Source of the DNA: Stratiolaelaps scimitus
Taxonomy: Eukaryota; Arthropoda; Arachnida; Mesostigmata; Laelapidae
Assembly (NCBI GenBank): GCA_019614645.1
Contig: JABWDB010000037.1
Span: 1,922,001-1,986,000 of the forward strand
Length of the DNA stretch: 64,000 bases
Direction: 5' to 3'
Part shown: positions 58,901 to 64,000 of the stretch, piece after piece
Numbering within the stretch: the stretch's first letter is position 1
Layout: every line of letters starts with the position of its first letter
Position numbers and translations under genes: made by a program
The notes under the pieces: model-generated
Database searches by the model: none
Told to the model about the DNA's origin: nothing
The model's input: only the letters and a program-made list of their open reading frames with translations

Positions 58901-60666
58901 GAACTCGCTACTTTACAATTCGCAATATCGTCTTTGATGTCCGCTCTTCAATAGACACAAGTGCCAATTTAGAGCAATTATTTTATATTTCGCCAGCCTG
59001 TGATTTGTGCAAGTGTATGTCGTCTTGGAGAGTCGACAACCAATGTGGGATAATAACGACAAATCTTTCCCGCGGGAAGGCTCTCACGTAGAAGGAAGAG
59101 TATTGCGCCGGGGTAGCCTGCTACTATCCGCCAATCGATCCGCTCCACTCGAATATTTTTTGTTTATTCTCAATCTTATTTGGAAACCATAGGATTTTCG
59201 GAAAAATCCTGCCCCTAAAAAACGATTTGTGATTCTCCATGATAATTAATTTCATCGTTCGTTAGTTTAGCTTATTCGTTAGTAACATGAGATTAATTGG
59301 GTGGAGCATTTGACGTTCTGATGGGTACTCGACAGTTATCAGTGGGATGTTGTAGGTGCAAGAGCTCTCAGTGCATTTCCCCATCGAGATAAGCCTAAAT
59401 GTCTGTGTAAACAAGCCCGAACGCTATATTCACGTCCGCGAGTGGTGCATTATCTGTTGAACACCCTGGGTGATATCCGTTGACCGCCTCTGGGTATCTG
59501 GAACAAATGCTTTCTAAACAGGCTTTGATTACTAAACACAGTGTCGGATGGACATGATATTGAGTCAATTTGAACCGTAAGTTCAAAAGATTTCAAAGCG
59601 TTTGAAATTACTCAATTGCAATTAGCTCTCCAATAGATCATAAATGTTTGATCATTTGTGCGAATCTCCAGCAGCACTCAAAATCGCATAGCGTATTTCG
59701 AGCTGTGAATACTGGCCAGCCGTTGGCGCAATGTTCCTGATTTTAGCGTCAAACCTGAGCGATTTCGACGGAACGCGCCAACGCGAACATAACATATTGA
59801 TGATTGATTCGGGTATTCCGACCACAACTCATCGATCAGCTCAACTCGATACTAAACTGATAACGACACGTGTATAGTCCAGCTTCGGGGGAGGGCGTTT
59901 CGCCGGGTCGCAGTACGATACAGCCACCACTGCCAAAGGAGCTTTATATATATAGTTCCTGTACTTGCAGCCAGAATCGAAATTCAGAGGTAGTGCCGGT
60001 ATCGCTACGGCAGTAACAAGTGAGGCAGGGCCTGAATGTCGTTCGAAGATGTCGACACCCGACACAGTTACGCGTATTTCCACGACCACACACTCCGCCA
60101 AAAAGGCCTTCTGAGCAGCTCTGATCGAAAACAGCTATTGATCAATGCTCGTTTGCCATAGCAGGTCTAACTGTTCAAGCTCAACAGTATATCAAAGCCG
60201 AAATACGTTCCGTCAGTGAGCTGTAGACACTTTAGAGTTACCATTTTGAATTTGGGTTACAGCTTGAATACGACGTTTATGCCAGTGGTGATGTTATTCC
60301 GAGGCAGTACAACCCTACAATTCATTTGTTGCTCGGCCCCCGTAACGATCCAAGATTTGATCCATTACAGGGAAGAAGTGCAGCATACCCCGCTGGTCAA
60401 ACGTACCCTATGTCTGTGGCCGAAAATGGGTTGTGCAAATACAATAGTTGTAGAATCAATTAGGCAATAGAATTAAAAATAAGGAAAGGACATGATTCTG
60501 TAATTTTTATTTTTCTCAAGTGAAACCCTCTCATCGACCGGTGTTCGGCTTTGGGGGAGGTGATGAGGAATCACTGTGGTTTGCTTGTCTCGCAAAGCTT
60601 TCAATGCATGTTAAACAACAAACAGTTTCACACATAGTATAACTGAAAGCTTTGCTACAATTACAT
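55969..60666. other. Gene-free stretch
   Basis: About 4.7 kb without a recognisable gene or repeat family. AT-rich 56.1-56.5 kb; (TA)n-like sequence at 56500-56530; short open frames on both strands (for example 57699-57896 and 58209-58466) show no domain. Could be intron or intergenic DNA. Confidence 0.45.
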
Positions 60667-60688
60667 GCATATATATATATATATATAT
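60667..60688. repeat. (TA)n at the left edge of the mariner-like element
   Basis: TA repeats run directly into the left inverted repeat, consistent with insertion at a TA dinucleotide. Confidence 0.8.
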
Positions 60689-60845
60689 GGATTTGCGATC
60701 GTAGTCGTTTCCATTGCAACCACATTTAAAGGACACGCATGAGCCACCGAGGCTACGCCGGCACACCATTCCAACAGTCTGTACTAGCGCTACCATCCAG
60801 TGGTAACCGTTTCTGCCAGTTGTCCATCAGTGTTTCATAGGGACC
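60687..60845 (+). repeat. Left terminal inverted repeat arm
   Basis: Outer end ATGGATTTGCGATCG, inner end CAGTGTTTCATAGGGACC; pairs with 61498-61657 at about 95% identity. Confidence 0.88.
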
Positions 60846-60846
60846 C

Positions 60847-60878
<32 letters not shown>

Positions 60879-60881
60879 ATA

Positions 60882-60954
<73 letters not shown>
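60847..60954. repeat. Long (TA)n tract inside the mariner-like element
   Basis: The longest dinucleotide tract in the window, about 108 bases with small breaks (TATTATA, TATTTTATA). It lies between the left arm and the transposase 3' end, so it probably expanded after insertion. Confidence 0.92.
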
Positions 60955-60955
<1 letters not shown>

Positions 60956-60957
<2 letters not shown>

Positions 60958-61514
60958 GTATTTGGGGTTTTGTTCGTTCATAAACGCTTTGCCACATACA
61001 TGGTTCAACAGTTGAGCGGGAAGGTGGTCATCTGTCTATGCAAGGTTCGGAGAATATGGACGATGCTGGAGGGCCTCGGTGCAATTGGGCCGCGTAGAGA
61101 TGCTCATCAACCGTACAAACAGTCTCAAGCATTTCCCAGTAAAAAATAATGTCGTCATAATCCCATCACAAACAGATTGTTAGCTATATTGGGTTAAGTC
61201 CTTCCCCCAGCCGGGGAGGGCAACCTGGAAGCATTCACTCCTTATGACACCAATTTTCGTCTCCCGTGATAATTCTCTCCAGAAATTGTTCACGGTGAGC
61301 GCGTGTTGAGAGGTCAAAATTGGCCTTTATCTTTAAGCGACGCGAACCACTTGCGAGCTGCTCCTCCGACTGGCATATCTTCTCCGGACACAACACAGAT
61401 GTTTCGAGCTGTTTGAACCGCGTGTTGGCCTTTGCGAAAGGAGTTATAAAGTAGATGTTGAAAATGCATCTTCCACCTGGAGTCTATATCTTCATAGGAT
61501 CCCCTATGAAACAC
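60956..61514 (-). pseudogene. Mariner transposase pseudogene
   Basis: On the minus strand the N-terminal helix-turn-helix region reads MHFQHLLYNSFRKGQ, then QTARNICVVSGED and ARKWFASLKDKGQFDL. After an internal deletion comes HREQFLERIITGDENW, which carries the first catalytic Asp in the family's TGDE motif. Next are WWDYDDIIFYWEMLETV and TVDEHLYAAQLHR (the family's WDxxGVIYYELL and xxDxYxxQL), then HRPYSPNLA and TDDH (the PYSPDLAPSDYH block with the third Asp), and NPKYF near the end. The HDNARPH block with the second catalytic Asp is missing. Stops and frame changes are present. Transposition competence is lost. Confidence 0.85.
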
Positions 61515-61657
61515 TGATGGACAACTGGCAGAAACGGTTACCAGTGGATGGTAGCGCTAGTACAGACTGGTGGAATGGTGTGCCGGCGTAGCCTTGATGG
61601 CTCATGCGTGTCCTTTAAATGTAGTTGCATTGGAAACGACTACGATCGCAAATCCAT
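61498..61657 (-). repeat. Right terminal inverted repeat arm
   Basis: Inverted copy of 60687-60845. It overlaps the 17 codons before the likely real transposase start at 61466-61484, so an upstream region of the transposase transcript lies within the repeat. Confidence 0.88.
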
Positions 61658-61682
61658 GATTTGTGATCGCTGGTTGGACTCG

Positions 61683-61749
61683 CCGGCAAAGATCATGTTC
61701 ACCATATCCCAGCGGTTAGGCTGGGATATCGTGAACATGGTTGTGCCGT
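61683..61749. ncRNA. Long stem-loop, precursor-microRNA-like or palindrome
   Basis: CATGTTCACCATATCCCAGC (61694-61713) and GCTGGGATATCGTGAACATG (61720-61739) pair over 20 positions with one mismatch around a six-base loop GGTTAG. After a small internal loop, CGGCA near 61684 and TGCCG near 61745 extend the stem. Total length about 67. The size fits a small-RNA precursor, but a short palindromic transposon remnant is equally possible, and transcription is not shown. It begins 26 bases outside the mariner-like element. Confidence 0.4.
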
Positions 61750-61807
61750 CACATAGGTAAGTGTTTTATTTTTCAATCATGTCATATACTTGGCAGGAAT
61801 CCACAGC

Positions 61808-61895
61808 AAAAGGAAGATCATAGCGAAATCCAAAGATTCGCTGCGACTAGCAGGATTTCAACCCAAGCCGTACGATCCCTCCTGGCTAGTAATTA
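61808..61895 (-). mobile_element. SINE-C head fragment
   Basis: On the minus strand: TAGCCAGGAGGGATCGTACG, GCTTGGGTTGAAATCCTGC with the B box, GCGAATCTTTGGATTTCGC and TATGATCTTCC. It corresponds to the second half of the tRNA-like head and the start of the body. The 3' part of the element is missing. Confidence 0.65.
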
Positions 61896-64000
61896 GAAAA
61901 AAAAACGGCGGCAACTTATTAGGCGGTCAAATACATTAGGTATTCCAAAGATCTGTAAATCTCCAGTGACGAAACCTTCAGTTCACTTGGGAGAACTGAA
62001 ACCCCCTTATTTCGATGAGCCGGGAAACTAAAAACTTTATGCGTTTCGAAAGGTCATTGAGCAGCGTCACCATCTATAAGTACTTAACCCCATAGTTGCC
62101 GTTCGGATACTTCGATGACAGAAATTCCTCTGCGTGACCAGCCACGATGGCATTAGCTCATGGTGCATACTTAACGTAGATATTCCTAGGTAATTGACTT
62201 GTTTACCAAGGCTAAATATTCAAATGTCTACTAACTTCGTAGACAGTGAGAGGATTAAGCAACGCAAATGGGCTGTATCTATACAATATATTCAACATGA
62301 CTCAAACAATACAGCACGGTCCCACGTCCCTCGTTATTACGTTCGTGATGGTTGTCAACGCCACGATGTACCCCCCCCTGCACTGAGTTATTATTTTCCG
62401 CAACGAACGAAAGCACCGTCGAAGCTCATTACCTTAATTCGCCCGTGCAACGCATCGAGTTTCCCAGACATATCTCGACTCGGGTGCTTAAAGTCACCAA
62501 AACGCGCGCAAAATATAACAATGCCTAGTTAGATATGTAGTGGCAGCTCGAAAAGCATCTTCAATAAATTGATCCCAATCAGCTGTTCGTGATTACGTCG
62601 TGGGTCGGGCAGCTTTCTCCTGTGGACACTCGACGTGAGTGTTTGTTTGTCCGCTTGCTTTTTTATCTTCGATTAGGAGGAGAAATCCTACGATTTTTCC
62701 CTCTACTTTTCTCTTTTCTTAGCCCTTGTCGGCACCCCGTCAAGGACACCAGCTTTAATGACGATAAGTTGCGACGCGACTTGGGGAGCGGCGCAAAATC
62801 CTCTTCATCCACCTACCGGCGAAGCCAGAGGTTACAATAGAACAACTCCGATCCCGACCCGCGATTCGGAGAGCAAAGTCTTGCTTTCCTCGGTGAAGTC
62901 GAAGCACAACGCAGGGACTGTTTGTCATCGAAACACATGTTTTGTTTTATATATATATATATATATATAGATAATCTATTTTGAGAGAGGAGCAGGCAGC
63001 TTCTGAATCCTCTCGTTGGTGTCTTATCCTCTGGACTACCATTTTGATGGGGACACGCTGTGTCGGCGGAGACCAAGTCATACCGGCTTGGGACCCCTTG
63101 GGGGTATTCTAATACCCGAAACCTGTACTGGAACGCTCCCCAACGGAATCTTATCGTCTGATTTAAACCTGTAGAAAATCCCTTGCAGCACAACGTAAAT
63201 ATTTTGCCTATTCGAGATGGAGCCAGTGCCGTCATCAGGACGACATCGTATCAAGCCCTAACGACATCGCCACAATAATAATAATAATATGCGCATACAG
63301 CGTGTTCTGCGCAGGGATGCAGATATGCTGGCGCGTAGTCTGATCTAATGATTGCGAACCGGCGATCGATCGATGGCTAGTGGCTGTGGCTTCGACAAGG
63401 AATGATCCTCGCTGTAGAATGGACGCGCGCACAGGTCCTTCTACGAGACCCTTGTAGGTTTTCTGCCTAACGTTAAAGGTGGTAGTGGAGGAGTGGTCGA
63501 AGAGGTTTTAGCAAAGTATATATTGGATATGGTTTGATTTAGCAGAGACATGCTAATATCCGACTGTTAAAGAAAATCTCCTCAGCATGAGGCATGAGGA
63601 ATTTTTCCAAGCCGCTATTATACAAAATCGAATTCTAAGCCCCATTGTGGATGCAGGAAGGTGAGACTTGCTCCAATACTGAACATGTCGACACAGAATA
63701 CATACAAACACAGAATCGTTGGTCGGGTCCATAAAGTTCATGATTTCTCACGTAATCTACAGGGGGAAACATATATTTTGCGGGAATCTTTGATAGAACC
63801 ACGTACGTGGGGTTATGGATCGTCGGAAACGCATTGAAACGTAAGTTAACCGTGTGATCTTCGTTTGACGAATCTTAAGATTACAGTAAGGTAGGGTTAA
63901 CATTATAAAACTATTACAAAGGTAGATGAAGAGATTTGAATCGGGGGTCGAGCCTTGATACGGGACATTGTTAAGAGATCCCCCTATATAGAGTTGTGAA
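61896..64000. other. Gene-free stretch
   Basis: Mixed composition, (TA)n at 62947-62970, (AAT)n at 63273-63290. The 140-codon minus frame at 62813-63235 crosses the TA tract and shows no domain. Confidence 0.5.

Larger units (their letters stand above)
60687..61657 (-). mobile_element. Mariner-type transposon with long terminal inverted repeats
   Basis: The outer 159-160 bases at each side are inverted copies of each other (60687-60845 and 61498-61657), beginning ATGGATTTGCGATCGTAGTC. I count about seven mismatches in about 155 aligned bases. Between them lie a 108-base (TA)n tract (60847-60954) and a decayed mariner transposase on the minus strand. Typical mariner inverted repeats are about 30 bp, so arms of this length are unusual. 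The arms are far better preserved than the gene. The open frames MVALVQT...CRRSL found in both arms are the same repeat read twice, not a protein. Confidence 0.8.

Noticed and set aside
60611..60796. Repeated small protein MVALVQT...CRRSL (also at 61548-61760)
   Set aside because: Both copies are the terminal inverted repeat read outward; not independent coding evidence.
1..64000. CRISPR array, operon or other prokaryotic system
   Set aside because: No regularly spaced direct repeats, no dense same-strand coding and no ribosome binding sites; the repeats present are SINEs and microsatellites of an animal genome.

Overview
This is a 64 kb stretch of animal nuclear DNA with no gene that I can assign to a cellular function. 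The many tRNA-derived SINEs with intact internal promoter boxes, the abundant (TA)n, (GA)n and (AAT)n microsatellites, and the decayed non-LTR, Ty3/gypsy and mariner fragments all indicate a metazoan. The element types would suit an arthropod, possibly a mite or tick, but that is a weak inference. There is no operon structure, ribosome binding site pattern or dense coding that would suggest a bacterium. Almost every long open frame is chance or the shadow of a repeat.

Three SINE families make up most of the recognisable sequence. SINE-A has a tRNA-like head, a conserved anticodon-arm-like palindrome and a TTTAATAAA-type tail. SINE-B has a head containing GGGTTCGA-TCC and a 3' end around TACCGTGGACGTTAAATGTTG. 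SINE-C is about 265 bp, with a tRNA-like head, a conserved body and a GGTCAGCTCGAAAAA tail. Several copies have clear target-site duplications: SINE-C at 10286-10566, 41284-41552 and 55320-55430, and SINE-B at 55738-55959. One SINE-A sits inside a SINE-C at 43755-44112, which gives a relative age order.

Autonomous elements survive only as pseudogenes. The best is a minus-strand non-LTR retrotransposon. Its reverse transcriptase and restriction-like-endonuclease-like region lies at 29565-31355 and its 3' end at 28085-28335; the two parts look split by about 1.2 kb of other DNA. A second 3' end of the same family lies at 36195-36440. Two other reverse transcriptase remnants lie at 17990-18345 (minus) and 51105-51700 (plus). 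A Ty3/gypsy RNase H tail with the start of an integrase zinc region lies at 35320-35800, next to an inverted LTR-end/primer-site-like sequence at 35130-35210.

At 60687-61657 a mariner-type transposase remnant is enclosed by unusually long (~160 bp), ~95% identical inverted repeats. Just outside it, at 61683-61749, is a near-perfect stem-loop with 20 bp arms.

The only segment that looks like cellular regulatory DNA is a CpG-rich island at about 25.96-27.0 kb. It has (CGG)n, a YY1-type CCGCCATCTTG site and two short, well-started peptide frames, and could be the promoter or first exon of a gene outside the window. Remaining regions are intergenic or intronic DNA with simple repeats; what each holds is noted below.
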